Below, piece after piece: positions 48,601 to 58,953 of a DNA stretch of 64,000 nucleotides (positions within the stretch are counted from its first letter, which is position 1; every line of letters begins with the position of its first letter). This DNA is from Bradysia coprophila (lineage: Eukaryota; Arthropoda; Insecta; Diptera; Sciaridae). The translations under genes were made by a program, and so were the position numbers. Where the stretch lies: NCBI RefSeq assembly GCF_014529535.1, contig NW_023503372.1:1033987-1097986 (forward strand). Reading direction: 5' to 3'. The notes beneath the pieces are model-generated. The model did no database searches, was not told where the DNA came from, and saw only the letters and a program-made list of their open reading frames with translations.

Positions 48601-49015
48601 GTTGTGTCGTCCGTGGAATTTGTCAACTGTCAAAGCGTACAGATGCAAGTAAGTTCAGCGGGAATTTATTTTTTGGACGTCGACTCATTTTGATTGTGTT
48701 CTGTCCAGGTTCTAGGTAATGTACCGACAATTTCGATTGACAAAACGGACGGTTGCCAAATGTATTTGTCCGACAAGTCGTTGGACGTTGAAATCGTGTC
48801 GTCTAAATCATCCGAAATGAATGTTCTAATTCCAAAAGGAAATGGAGATTATGTAAGTTTTGCGACATTGTGTTTGAATTGCTGGATGATTTGACCGAGA
48901 AATTTCTTTTCTTTTCAATTTAACGTTTCAGACCGAGAAACCGATTCCAGAACAATTTAAAACGAAAATCAACGGTGACTCATTGACCACCATTTGTGTA
49001 GAAAGTCTTGGCTAG
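36636..49015 (+). CDS. capt: Adenylyl cyclase-associated protein, long form (954 aa)
   Basis: Coding exons 36636-36888, 38970-39765, 40303-40472, 46740-47431, 47496-47844, 48204-48373, 48442-48648, 48709-48852 and 48932-49015 keep frame across every GT..AG junction and give 954 residues (the second exon could start at 38976 instead, two residues fewer). Residues 1-406 are an N-terminal extension: Cys cluster MFSSCCGC, a long acidic Ser/Asp-rich region, then a compact block ([19 protein letters not shown]). The CAP core begins near 407: coiled-coil [15 protein letters not shown], helical folded domain, polyproline [16 protein letters not shown]2 (LFAQINQ..LKKV) and the C-terminal beta-helix CARP domain ([19 protein letters not shown]). 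CAP binds G-actin, recycles cofilin-bound monomers and interacts with adenylyl cyclase. AATAAA at 49304-49309. The core is certain; joining exons 1-3 rests on phase and splice sites. Confidence 0.88.
37199..37318 (+). repeat. Imperfect direct repeat
   Basis: TTATCAAACTCAACTCACTG with GCTGCCATCCTGGTCC, and about 80 bases later TTATCAAAACACTACTCAGT with GTTGCCAGCCAGGTCC, form two diverged direct copies. GACCTGGCTGACCTGGCTGG lies between them. Confidence 0.5.
37511..37677 (+). repeat. GATAACAGATGA element, copy 9
   Basis: GAAACGGTAAACGTATCG, a doubled AAATCTG..ACTTCAA block, TATATGAGAGAACACC, then GTTGTCTATAGCAGATGACC and GTCGTTTC (core 37654-37665). Confidence 0.7.
37712..37843 (+). repeat. 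GATAACAGATGA element, copy 10
   Basis: ATACCAAAATCTTCATTTAT, then GTCGTAGATAACAGATGATT and AGCCGTTTC (core 37819-37830). It lies directly after copy 9 in the same direction. Confidence 0.7.
39766..40302 (+). other. capulet intron 2
   Basis: 537-base intron between the acidic exon and the RHRFFADLL exon. AT-rich, no additional feature seen. Confidence 0.65.
40817..40956. repeat. MITE family F, copy 2
   Basis: Terminal inverted repeats TAGCACTGCTCCTAGCAT and ATGCTAGGAGCAGTGCTA are perfect over 18 bases. About 140 bp. Related to 30602-30763. Confidence 0.75.
41755..41942 (+). repeat. GATAACAGATGA element, copy 11
   Basis: ACAAAATCTTTTACTTCATT near 41819, GTGTTCACCACTTATTTTTA, then GTCGTTAACAGATGACTGG (core 41918-41929). 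Its middle resembles copy 7. Confidence 0.75.
42119..42499 (-). CDS. Unidentified ORF, possibly transposon-derived (126 aa)
   Basis: A minus-strand ORF of 126 codons inside a capulet intron. It is more varied in composition than the AT-rich chance ORFs nearby. The stretch [15 protein letters not shown], then [19 protein letters not shown] and GNVASILGT, looks like protein rather than noise, and reminds me of conserved C-terminal segments in insect mobile-element proteins, but I cannot name a family. There are no recognisable catalytic residues. The start codon is uncertain and no promoter or partner exon is evident. It could be the decayed tail of a transposon ORF, or chance. Confidence 0.3.
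   Translation of the reverse strand: MSALRNQPMATGVIHYYSQLANQFIFILISTETSRVLGKLGLDLTKKIGSKITDEKRATSFLIHRISIAVQKGNVASILGTIPPSKDLKRGCLIFIHCKNYVLNKRELVIIVFPQHYSQLFPNLSG
44734..44806 (+). CDS. capt: Candidate alternative first exon of capulet (myristoylation-type start)
   Basis: ATG at 44734 opens 24 codons, [16 protein letters not shown] plus one base, ending at a donor CCAG/GTAATT (44806/44807). The leftover phase (one base, G) is exactly what the core exon at 46740 accepts from the long-form exon, so the splice gives ..[12 protein letters not shown] and a 572-residue CAP. Gly2, Ser6 and Cys8 fit an N-myristoylation plus palmitoylation signal. The core exon has no Met near its start, so a short CAP form needs such an exon. 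The AT-rich sequence at 44400-44730 could be its leader and promoter, but no TATA is obvious. Short length keeps confidence moderate. Confidence 0.5.
45650..45785 (+). repeat. GATAACAGATGA element, copy 12
   Basis: ACAAAATCTTCTACTTCATT near 45670, TTTGCTGAATAAGAGAACAC, TCATCGCCCAATTATTTTTA, then AATAACAGCTGA at 45759-45770. Confidence 0.7.
46375..46421 (+). repeat. 18-bp tandem repeat, about 2.6 units
   Basis: TACCAGTCTCTGGACATG is repeated head to tail. It lies in an intron, shortly before the CAP core exon. Confidence 0.85.
46598..46690 (+). repeat. GATAACAGATGA element, copy 13 (5' part)
   Basis: AAACGGCAACCGAATTG and ACAGAATCTTGTACTTCATT are present. The 3' core is lacking; the fragment stops just before the splice acceptor of the CAP core exon. 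Confidence 0.5.
47845..48203 (+). other. capulet intron 5
   Basis: 359-base intron interrupting the WH2 region. No other feature seen. Confidence 0.7.
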
Positions 49016-49456
49016 ATAAAATAATTTTTCATTTTTGATAATAATCGTCGTGAATCACTAATAATGCGATTTAAGTAAGCAAAAAGAATTATTTTCCGTT
49101 CTCTCTTATCCATACAACCAGAACCAGTACAGCATATATGATGATAACCTTACTTTTCTTTCCCTCCTCCCCGCTCCCATCGACTTCCTATTATAACAAA
49201 AATTCATATTATCTCCGATCCCTTGTGTTCCGATGTGAATCCGCTTCGGTCATGGTTATAATAACTAATTATATCAAATTATATACAATTCATTTCGATA
49301 AGAAATAAAAGTAAATGACTCGAGAATTTCATAAAGACAAAGTGTTTCGATATTCAGATGGCGCTGCAATCGATGAATGAATAATGCACGAACAAATTCC
49401 TTACTCTATATTTGTCATCCGTGAGACCAAAAAGGTCAACTTCAGGTTTAACTGTT
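49016..49456 (+). other. capulet 3' UTR and flank
   Basis: AT-rich sequence with a poly(A) signal at 49304-49309, then flank up to the LINE tail. No gene seen. Confidence 0.6.
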
Positions 49457-50579
49457 TATTTATTTATTCGATGCACTTACAGGCTGTAAGCCCAATTACA
49501 AGCGACCATTCATGAATTCACAGCAATTTAGTTTAAAAATGAAAATTTGTAAGAACTAACAGTATGTTAATCAACAAAAAATAATTTAAATTCAATAATC
49601 GAAAAATGTTTTCACTGCACGTTTGAAGGAGTGGCGACTAGGGTTGGTAAGGTCTAGTGACGAAAATATTGTGTTGTGGTGACGTTTCAACCGATGTATA
49701 GGCTCGTTTTCCGCGTAGTTCGATGCAGTTGTCGGCAGATAAAATTTCGGTGGATTTCTCGTATTTCGCACTGGTTGGTGAAATATAATATCAGTTGAAA
49801 GCATAGAAACAAGGTGCCCATTGATCAAATTATACAGCAACATTTCATCCAATTGAAAACGACGCGTTTCAAGTGAATGCATTCGAAGTTGTTTTAGTCG
49901 TGATTTGTAGTCCGGTTTGATCCAGTTGAATCTGTAGAATAACAGCCTCGTAAACTTTCTCTGAACCCTCTCCAATTGATCAATGTATTTAATATATTGC
50001 GGATTCCAGATCGAGCAGCAATATTCCAGTCTACTACGGACGTATGTGACGTAGAGTTTAATTATACTTTCTGGGTTCTTGAAGCGTTTTGTCGCGCGGA
50101 AAATGAATCCTATCATCTGGTAACTTTTACGGGTCAAATTATTGATGTGGTAGTTAAATTTCACTTTCTCATCAAAGTCCACACCAAGTTCTTTTTTGAC
50201 GTTGACTCTCGTGGTATCCTCTCCATTAATCGTGTAATTGAAATTAAACTTACTTGGTTTATACGTAACGGTCAGTGTGTGGCACTTCTTTACATTCAGG
50301 TCAAGCAACCGCTGTTTGCACCATTCCGATAGCAATTCCAAGTCTTCCTGGAGAGCCGCACAATCGTGTTCACTACATATCTTTTTCGACAATTTGTGGT
50401 CATCAGCAAATAGTGAACTCCACGAGGAGCTGAAAATGGCTGGCAAGCTATTAATGAAGATCAGAAACAGTAGAGGACCCAGAATAGATCCCTGTGGTAT
50501 TCCTGATGAAGGTGTGGTAGCCTTTGATTTCGTACTTCCAATCATTACATATTGTGTTCTATTAATCAGGTTTTAATCT
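49457..50579 (-). mobile_element. 5'-truncated non-LTR retrotransposon (LINE) with RT fragment
   Basis: The minus-strand ORF 50545-49592 (about 317 codons) encodes the C-terminal half of a reverse transcriptase: the SSGIPQGSILGPLLFLIF block and the catalytic LFADDHKL box (FADD in place of the usual YADD, as in jockey/CR1-type LINEs), then the thumb and C-terminal region (YVRSRLEYCCSIWNPQ, a LINE hallmark). Upstream in the same frame a TAA lies at 50575-50573, and the N-terminal RT and endonuclease parts are missing. The 3' end has a short AATAAATAAATAAA tail at 49470-49457. It is a dead copy inserted antisense to capulet, just downstream of it. Clade assignment (jockey versus CR1) is not secure. 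Confidence 0.9.
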
Positions 50580-51050
50580 GAAGTTCGCATCTGAGGTTGA
50601 AGCGTTTCGAACTCAAAGCTTACCAATAATCTACCGAAATTTACCGAAAAACGTTTTCTGGTAAATTTCGGCAGTTTTCAGCACATCTTTTAGTTTCGGT
50701 TTTACTTGCAGTTCAACAAATAAGTCATCAAAGATAAAAGATAAATTGGAGTCAAATGCAATGAAAGTATCAACCAGGTATGGTCTGTTCATACAAACCG
50801 GAGGACATGACACCTCTCATGAGAGGTGAGTTTGTTTATATGAAATCGCTATGTCCTCCGCTCCATACAAAGTTTGACATTCAGCCATATGTTGTGTTGA
50901 CGTTCATTGGTCAAATGAAGAATGAAATTTGAAAATATTTTTTTTTTGATAGAAAGCTCTATCGTGTGTAAGGATTTAAAAATTCGTAAATTTAACCGCG
51001 TGACAAACGTTCGAATAAAAATTTAATTTTTCATTTGGCACTAACTCTAG
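50580..51050. other. Intergenic sequence with small palindromes
   Basis: Contains CCTCTCATGAGAGG near 50814 and GAAATTTACCGAAAAACG facing TGGTAAATTTCGG at 50636-50672. No gene seen. Confidence 0.5.
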
Positions 51051-51392
51051 CTACGCTACACATGGCGACGCGAAGTAGACCTAATTCAAAAGAAAGATAC
51101 TAACCTAAAACTGAGACATACATTTGGCAAACCAGTGCTACTGAAAATGGTTGCAATTTACAGTCCAGAGGCAGTGAAACTTCAGCATGAATTTGCTTCA
51201 GCTGTTTTATCAGCTGATCCACACAAACAATCAAATCTGTTTAGACGTCTTAATACGTATACGGTTTTACCACTACTACACTTGCGCGTAACAGGTCCCA
51301 GCTTCAACCGAATGAACAGTTTTGATTGTATGTGGGGATCAACTGAAAAACAGCTGAAGCAAATTCATGCTGAAAATTCAGTGCCTCTGACT
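51051..51392 (+). CDS. Orphan exon-like ORF, function unknown (114 codons)
   Basis: An acceptor (TTGGCACTAACTCTAG, ending 51050) and a consensus donor (CTGACT/GTAAGT at 51392/51393) enclose exactly 114 open codons. The protein has a well-mixed composition: KLRHTFGKPVLLKMVAIYS, KLQHEFASAVLSADPHKQSN, LPLLHLRVTGPSF, FDCMWGSTEKQ. I do not recognise the family. No convincing partner exons are visible on either side before the MITE at 51628, so it may be a lone remnant of a gene or transposon, or an internal exon whose neighbours I could not find. Confidence 0.4.
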
Positions 51393-51627
51393 GTAAGTAA
51401 GTTTATTGTATTCCTTATTATTGGTCCTGAATTAGGACACACCTAAGGCCCGAAAGCTACAGAACAATCGTGATAGTATTTTCCCAAATTTTCAACCAGG
51501 GATTCACGTCATTGAAATTTAGATATGGATTTGAATCAGCTTGTCCACTCATACAAACAAAAGTGAGTGTGCATTGGGGAAATAGGTACACATACACGCT
51601 TGGGCCGATTTTAAGGGAATTAATTCC

Positions 51628-51898
51628 CAAGGTAAATATAGTGAGGAGGTAATGCCATACATAATCGAATCAGATGTGCGGTGGCATGAAAGTTCAATAC
51701 AAACGCCATCTCATCCCTTCGTTGAAAGTAAAAAAATGGAATAGAAAGTCGGGCCATCTGTTGTGAGATAGTGAAAATATTTTTGTGAAATACAAGAAAA
51801 TCTTAGTCAACCATTTTAAAAAGAGATGCCACTGGCATCGAACTTAAGTGCTAGGCCGCGTGTCTGAATAGCATTACCTCCTCACTATATTTACCTTG
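51628..51898. mobile_element. 271-bp hAT-like MITE with 8-bp target duplication
   Basis: 28-base perfect terminal inverted repeats (CAAGGTAAATATAGTGAGGA, continuing GGTAATGC). Both ends are flanked by the direct repeat TTAATTCC (51620-51627 and 51899-51906). An 8-bp duplication and CA.G termini fit the hAT superfamily; P-type elements also make 8 bp. The interior is non-coding. Confidence 0.85.
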
Positions 51899-51906
51899 TT
51901 AATTCC

Positions 51907-52385
51907 CAAAAATTTCCGAAAATTCCTCAATTTTGGTTTTTAATAAATACTCTTGTCTATATTTCCCCTAGTCTCCGGTATTTTTGAGATTCACAAGACA
52001 TTGACGCTGGTAAGATATTTTCAAAGTCAGAGTCGTGGCTTAATGGCAAAAACAGGGACCATAATTGGAATAACATTTACCAGCATTTTCCTAAATAAAA
52101 AAAATAAATAAAAGAAGTAAGACTCTTCTGGGAAATGTGGGAAAATTTTGAAAAAAATGTTCTTAAAAATAGTCCCTGCTAAAAGTAGAGAATTGTTTAA
52201 GGTCAGAGAACAATAAAAAATAAAATAAAATTTTGAGTACGCTTTGATAGTTAGATTTTATTTTAATGTCGCGCCGTACTCCTCTACAACTACAACTTAC
52301 TAATCTAAAGCACAATACTGAGAATGAGGTAGTGTTCCCTTCCATAATACATAAAGTTTTAAGCATACCGTATGTCTGCGACAAC
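51907..52385. other. Spacer and F-box gene 3' flank
   Basis: AT-rich. TTTATT at 52257-52262 (minus-strand AATAAA) is a plausible poly(A) signal for the F-box gene. No other gene seen. Confidence 0.5.
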
Positions 52386-54003
52386 TTATACCAAAACGAG
52401 CTTCATTCTTTGATTTTCGAAAAGCATCTTCAGTTGTTTCGGTTGCCACTTCGATTTGTCGTTGGGAAATCGAATCAAAACATAATCATCAGTGCCCGCC
52501 ATTCGCAGTTCCAACGATTTCAATTTCTGGTAATCGAGTTTGATTTTCCCGTAAATTGCGTTCAATTCACTGAAGACCGTTGTGACGATCAAATGCGCTA
52601 AATTAGGTCGATTCAGTAGAGCCAACAAGATTGTATCGTCTGGCACAGTTTCGGTATTTAAAGTCATACTGAGCGTTTCAACGGTGTCGTTGTTATCGAG
52701 GAACTTGATTAAGTTGTGGTAGCTCGGACACGCATTAATATGGAGAAACTTGAGATGATTAAACTTCGCTTCCGGAGAAATCTCTGCCGGTAAAGCATTC
52801 AGCGATAAACTTTTCAACATCGGAGTATTAGCTGCCATGAATGTATGGAGATTGGAGACATACAGGCCCGGGTCGTGCATCACGCTTAGTGTTTCAAGAT
52901 TACCACAGTTCATCAAAATCTCTTTAACGCACACATCAGATGGTATATCGTCATGGAGGTTGAGGTGTTTTAGATGCAACATTGACCGAAACGAACCGTA
53001 GAAAGCCGTGTCGGTAGGAAGTACCACTGCGTTCAGTCGTAACTTTGCCAAATGTTTCAGTTTCGTAAAAATGATTTTGACGATGTCCGACGAAGTATAA
53101 TTCAAATCCAGTTCGGTTAGCAACGCAGCCTGTGACTCCAGAAATAATCCGAAATTTCTGTTTATGTCGTCCTCAAACACCGGTGAAAACGATAAATATT
53201 TCAGTCTCTGCAGTTTCAGTGAAGTGTTACCGTCCACTTCGTTGCGAAACGTTTTCCCAAAGGCTGCATAATCGAATTCAATGGATTCCAGTTCGGTGGC
53301 TGCTGCCAGGAAGTTCATGTACGCCGCGCGTTGTTGATCGTCCACGAACGTGAATTTATTGGCGATCAGAAGTTCCTTAACGGGCGATGCCATGAATAAT
53401 TTGAAAATGTTCCAGTTGCAGGTGTGTACCGTTAACTTGTTCAATTCACTGAGCATAGATCGGTTTTCGTTGACGAAATCGTCCCTTACGTTGACTTTCA
53501 CTCGAACTATTATTAGCTCATTCAACAAAGGCATGCAACGGAAGATACTGCAAAAGTCATCGGGATTTTCAAATTCACCATTCTGCAACACCAGTCTACG
53601 TACCGAACTGCCATGTCTTCCCGCGATCTGTAGTAGTAACTCAATAGCGTTGTCGGTCCACGTTTCATTAACATACCGTTGATCGCTCGAATCAGTCGAA
53701 TGCAATCTGACGTTAATTGACTGGAATCGACGATTCAGACTCATAACTTCATCGAACTTTGTAATCCATTTGGTGGCGTCGCTTAAGTTCAACGCAAAAT
53801 TCTTTGTAATTATAGACGATCCAGATATGACGTCATTCCAACTGTAGGGATCGGAAATTTCAATCAAAATTCGAATGATTTCAATGTCACAATTTGATCG
53901 CTCACAATCTACAAACCAGAGCCGCGTTCTTCAACGATTTACCGTCCAAGTAACCAAAAACATGCAACAGGACATCCGCCGGGAGGGTTTCGATTGATGC
54001 CAT
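52386..54003 (-). CDS. F-box and leucine-rich repeat protein (517 aa)
   Basis: Two exons on the minus strand, 54003-53906 and 53841-52386, separated by a 64-base intron with GTGAGC donor and CTACAG acceptor. The join restores a standard F-box at residues about 5-45: SIETLPADVLLHVFGYLDG, KSLKNAALVCR, then F-WNDVISGSS. The rest (about 60-517) is a run of irregular leucine-rich repeats (LTELDLNY, LAKLRLNAVVLP, HLKHLNLHDDIP, NLETLSVMHD, MLKSLSLNALP, KLKSLELRMAG). Family knowledge: the F-box binds Skp1 in SCF ubiquitin ligases and the LRRs select substrates. The particular substrate and orthologue are unknown; LRR spacing is divergent, as in fast-evolving insect F-box families. The start ATG 54003 lies right before the F-box. 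Confidence 0.85.
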
Positions 54004-55224
54004 TATTCCAACACCCGAGAAATGTTTCTATGAATCAGCGCCCGTTCGAACTGATTGCTGAACGTTTGAGTGACACCCTGTCGATGAAATATACTAAATG
54101 GGATCGGTAACGATTGCTTCAAATACTTTCGCATTCGTTCGAGTTCAATTAGAAGGCACAGAACATAAGACAAGGATTCAACGAGACCGCACGCAATTTA
54201 ACACCGAGAACCCCCTCTGTAATTATGATGTTGATGACTGTATCGACACTGTCACGTTTAAGCATAACCATATATGGTAGTAAAGGTGCTTATCACTGTC
54301 GGTTTATCTATGAATCGAAATGTTTGGTAAATGATTTTTCATCGACAACCTTTGTCGCCAGAAAAACACCTGGCCTGACGACGAAACTGGACACAGAACA
54401 AAGTGAATTTACCACGGAGTTTAATTACAAGCATGAAGCACTTTGCGTATTTATTTACCGTCCTACAATATAGCTACACAACTGTTAACAACCTATCCAT
54501 CACAACAACTAAAATCAGTGACAAGTCGAATCGCCTTTGGTTGTACTATAAATTTTGGTGTTTTGATGAATGAATGCGGTCAAGGCAGCTGTTTGTATAT
54601 AATGAACCATTGTAACACCAAACATGCATGGATAATGTCACGATGAAATCTTTCGTGAGCATGGAATTCTTCGTGTAGAGGGACTTAGTCTCAAATTTAC
54701 ATTTCGAATGTACCTTCATTGTTGCACTACCCAGAGGTATGTTTAGTGGCATTACAGTGGAAAGTTGAGACCAGTAATGATCAGGGTAAGCAATTCTTTT
54801 GTTGTTGTTTTTATTGCATTGTGGAATGTGGATGCACACTGTGCATTGCACAGACACTGTTAGCTGTTACCCGAATAAGCGAGTTTTTTGCTCCATTTTC
54901 ATAAGTCAGTGAGGATGAGCTTTAAACCCAATAAGACCATATTTGCTCCGAAAGAGCATCTAACAACATACAAAACGACCTTTTCCGTTTCATGTGACTG
55001 ACGAAATTTTCATACGAATTTCCCACTAGCTGTGTATCGTCGTGGATTTTTTTTCGAAAGTGGAACCCCTTACCTTATCACTTCTAATCCTCATCTCCAA
55101 ACTCAAGGTCGTACAAATCCTTCTGTAGAGAAACCCAAAACTTCAGTTCGTATAACAAGCTTTGTATATTCTCAAGACCTCTATTCTCAAGACATTTTCG
55201 TGTGCCGGCCACGGTACGGACATT
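54004..55224. other. Intergenic, no supported gene
   Basis: Several short ORFs on both strands have chance-like composition and no coherent splice framework. No repeats were recognised. Confidence 0.45.
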
Positions 55225-55665
55225 TCAGTTATTTTTAGCGAGTACACTGCCGATCCATTCCAAATACGGCGGATTGCCATTCTCAATAGGAAACGATATT
55301 ACTTCAGCCACTTTGTACGGATGATTTTCTCGAATAAATTTGCTGATTTCATCAATTTTCGCCGTTGATGTTTTGATCATCAGCAACACTTCCGAATCCT
55401 CGTTTACGCTGCCTTCCCATTCGTATATTGACACAATTTTTGGCACGATATTGACACAAGCCGCCAGTTTATTTGTAACTAATCCACGGGCAAGAGTTTT
55501 GGCTATAGTCTCGTCAGGAGCGGTGACGAAAGCGGCTGAATGTGTTCCCGGTTGATAAGTGTTGGTTGTCGATGCAGTGCTCATGATTCGTGTTGAATAT
55601 CTGTACAGCATGTGAGCAAAATAAATTCCAGTTAGTTGCGTTAGTCGGTTTATTGTAATGCGCAT
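55225..55665 (-). CDS. CutA divalent-cation tolerance protein (146 aa)
   Basis: Intronless as read here, from ATG 55665. The CutA1 fold covers about residues 40-144: SAAFVTAPDETIAKTLARGL, then KLAACVNIVPKIVSIYEWEG, EDSEVLLMIKTS, and HPYKVAEVISFPIENGNPPY with LEWIGSVL. The NIVP, YEWEG and P.Y.EW motifs are typical of the trimeric CutA family. The N-terminal 35-40 residues (MRITINRLTQLTGIYFAHML..) are Arg-poor and hydrophobic; internal Mets at residues 19 and 28 offer shorter starts. The family forms very stable trimers that bind copper and other metals; in animals it has been linked to acetylcholinesterase anchoring, but its biochemical role is not settled. Confidence 0.9.
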   Translation of the reverse strand: MRITINRLTQLTGIYFAHMLYRYSTRIMSTASTTNTYQPGTHSAAFVTAPDETIAKTLARGLVTNKLAACVNIVPKIVSIYEWEGSVNEDSEVLLMIKTSTAKIDEISKFIRENHPYKVAEVISFPIENGNPPYLEWIGSVLAKNN

Positions 55666-56419
55666 TTCATTAGACCATTAGATTGAATGGGAAGCGGTGA
55701 AGGAAAATCTATTTGTGTACGCGAAGAGAAACGACCGACCAACTAACACATGAATATTTTACGAAATGAGAATTGCTGTAACACTGGCACGGTAATGTCC
55801 ATTTAACAGCGGAAAATAATTAAAAAAAAGTAATTTCACTCTACCCCTCAACCGATTCCAATACAAATCCAAACAGGAAACCGGACAATCCAAAAACATT
55901 CCCTATAAAAACCTCCTCTGAGTTATAATGTCAAAACATTAAAAAAATCGACATTTTAGTTTCCTTAGGTTGGATTCATTCATTATCAATGCCAGAGAAA
56001 TGGTGAAAATGCACAAGGCGCGTAAATTGAATAAATGCTAGTTATAGTGAAACAACACACAAAGTTCGAGTAAAATAATGGTGGCAACTGTAGTCGAGAT
56101 TTGAATAACGGAGATAAATGATTCAGGAAAATGCTGATTAGATCGTTTGGTATGTGATTTTTATGTAGATGAAAGCACACGATTAAGGTGTGTTTCGAAA
56201 TTAAGTTTCTCTATTGTACACGTTGCAATGTCAATTATGTTCAAGGTTTGCCCTACAAGAATTCTTGGGCTGAAGCCAGTTTGTAAGTTTCTTATGAGTA
56301 GCAAGGCAGACTAAAATAAGTTGGGCGACATGTCTCATCTTCAGTCTCTATCCACTCTACATATGTATAACTTTAAAATTATAGCTACAACATGCAAGCG
56401 ATGACGAATGTTTTGTTTT
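55666..56419. other. Spacer between CutA and the histone array
   Basis: Unique AT-rich sequence. Similarity to the later histone unit starts at about 56410-56420; TTATAGCT just before it also occurs at the corresponding place near 61855, so the true array edge may be a little earlier. Confidence 0.5.
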
Positions 56420-56467
56420 CGTATTATTCTATCGAATGATTCAATTGTTTTTCGTCAATTTTTTGGT

Positions 56468-56483
56468 CGCCCTTAAAAGGGCG
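56468..56483 (-). terminator. Histone H2A 3' stem-loop
   Basis: Minus strand CGCCCTTTTAAGGGCG: a six-base-pair stem with TTTA loop, 40 bases after the H2A stop. Canonical position, slightly atypical stem and loop. Confidence 0.85.
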
Positions 56484-56522
56484 TTTTGTAGGTATACTCG
56501 ATGTTTCTAGTACACAGGGCAT

Positions 56523-57105
<583 letters not shown>

Positions 57106-57477
57106 ATGCCACCAAAGACAAGCGGAAAAGCTGCAAAGAAGGCCGGCAAGGCACAAAAGAACATTTCGAAAGGCGACAAGAAGAAGAAACGCAAGCGTAA
57201 GGAATCTTATGCCATCTACATCTACAAAGTGTTGAAGCAAGTGCATCCAGACACTGGTATTTCGAGCAAAGCCATGAGTATCATGAACAGTTTCGTTAAT
57301 GATATTTTCGAACGCATTGCTGCCGAAGCATCTCGTTTGGCTCACTACAACAAACGATCGACCATCACCAGTCGGGAAATTCAAACCGCTGTTCGTCTGT
57401 TGTTGCCTGGTGAATTGGCCAAGCACGCTGTCAGTGAAGGCACAAAAGCCGTCACCAAATATACCAGCTCCAAGTAA
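57106..57477 (+). CDS. His2B: Histone H2B
   Basis: 123 residues from ATG 57106 ([17 protein letters not shown]). Basic tail, then the histone fold: [36 protein letters not shown] and the ending [13 protein letters not shown] with the conserved ubiquitination-site lysine near the C terminus. Intronless, divergent from H2A; stem-loop at 57530-57545 about 50 bases after the stop. Confidence 0.98.
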   Translation: MPPKTSGKAAKKAGKAQKNISKGDKKKKRKRKESYAIYIYKVLKQVHPDTGISSKAMSIMNSFVNDIFERIAAEASRLAHYNKRSTITSREIQTAVRLLLPGELAKHAVSEGTKAVTKYTSSK

Positions 57478-57529
57478 ATTGATTTTTAAAAAATGGTTTC
57501 ACATTGAAATCTCCGACATCAAAACAAAC

Positions 57530-57545
57530 GGCTCTTTTCAGAGCC
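57530..57545 (+). terminator. Histone H2B 3' stem-loop
   Basis: GGCTCTTTTCAGAGCC, the canonical animal histone stem with TTTC loop. It binds SLBP and directs U7-dependent processing. Confidence 0.95.
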
Positions 57546-58953
57546 ACCATTTCATTTACGAAAAACATTTGAAATCAATTCGAATTCAATAATAATACAC
57601 ACACACAAAACCGAATAGAAACAGAACAACACCAGTCGCAATACTTTGTTTCTCCACCTTTTTATCTAACTGTAATGGAGCCATTCATTTTGATATTATT
57701 ATGATTATTATGATGGTCGTTGAGTTTAGGCTATTGATCAGACAGTTTCTTTATTCCGTAGTGATGGGACACAGACAAAGTTCGAATGCAATGTCGCTCA
57801 TCCACACAATCCCCCGTTTATAGAAATAAATTTTAGATAAGATCACAGTCTCCGTTAGAGCTGCGATGCATGTTTATTTTTGAATTTATTTTCAGTCTCT
57901 CTCGTTCTGAACAGATCTTGAAATATATATAGGACAGTCAAAACTAACCTGGAATTACGATCATTGATATATTGGGCATCCGTCAACAGGGTTAGTGAAC
58001 AATGGTGTGTGCATGAGAAATTCAAAAGCACTGTAACTCACATTCAATGTATGTTGTGTGGAAGCTATATGTGGCTTTGGCTGCATCACTTTCCGTTCGA
58101 ATTTCATGGCGCACCATTATTGTTTGTGGTCATTTTACTGATTACTCAATCAGGGTGAAAACATTTCCTAGACACACAGTTCTAGACGAAGGCGTTAACC
58201 GTCATAAAAATCGAACAAAACTTCTTGTAAGTGGTGGCTCGTGAATGTCTGGTGTGCTTGTGCTTTGTATGTCGGAATGAATATTTTCTATGGATCGAAA
58301 ATGGTGAAAAAGTTGAAATGACCATGGACGAGGATTAGAGAAATGTCCGAACGGCCGCAGAGGGTCCAAATGAAAATAATTAATTAAATTGAAATTGGAA
58401 AGAGTGTTGGGTCAGCGCCATAAAATCTAGAGAATGTAGTGCCCCTTAAAACCATTAAATTTTTCCACACACAGCCAATTGCATGCGGATTTTGTTACTG
58501 CATTCGATGCATGTAACTCCAGGGCTGCCTAAAACCACTGTGGGCAATCGCTGGGTCTCGATAGGTCATTAATTTGACTTCTTTAAAAAATTAACATTCG
58601 AAGTTCCGATTGCACGTCTGCAATAACGCACTCGATTTCCATGCGACATTGACTAGCTTTCGACGATCGGATGGCTTCACGATTAAGATTAGAATGTCGA
58701 CTTTTCAAATCCATCACAAAATCCCGAAAGGCTTTCGGCTTTCCCTAAAATAATTAACAATTCCTGCAATCGTGTACGGTTGGACTACTTTGTACAAAGT
58801 TTTGTATCGTGTTATACGGACATGATGTTGTTTCCGTGAGGGACTAATGTTTTGTCAGTACCACATTGGCAGTGCATTTTTCGAATGAATTATACGCAAA
58901 TCGTGTACAAATTTTACGCTTTCAAATCGAAATCAAACAAAACATTTATTAAA
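57546..58953 (+). other. H2B-H1 spacer and H1 promoter region
   Basis: 1.4 kb of AT-rich spacer that is repeated in unit 2. No clear TATA box is seen upstream of H1, as is usual for insect H1 genes. ORFs here are chance. Confidence 0.6.

Noticed and set aside
58852-58953. N-terminal extension of histone H1
   Set aside because: The frame is open upstream but starts at a non-ATG codon; ATG 58954 gives the normal H1 N terminus.
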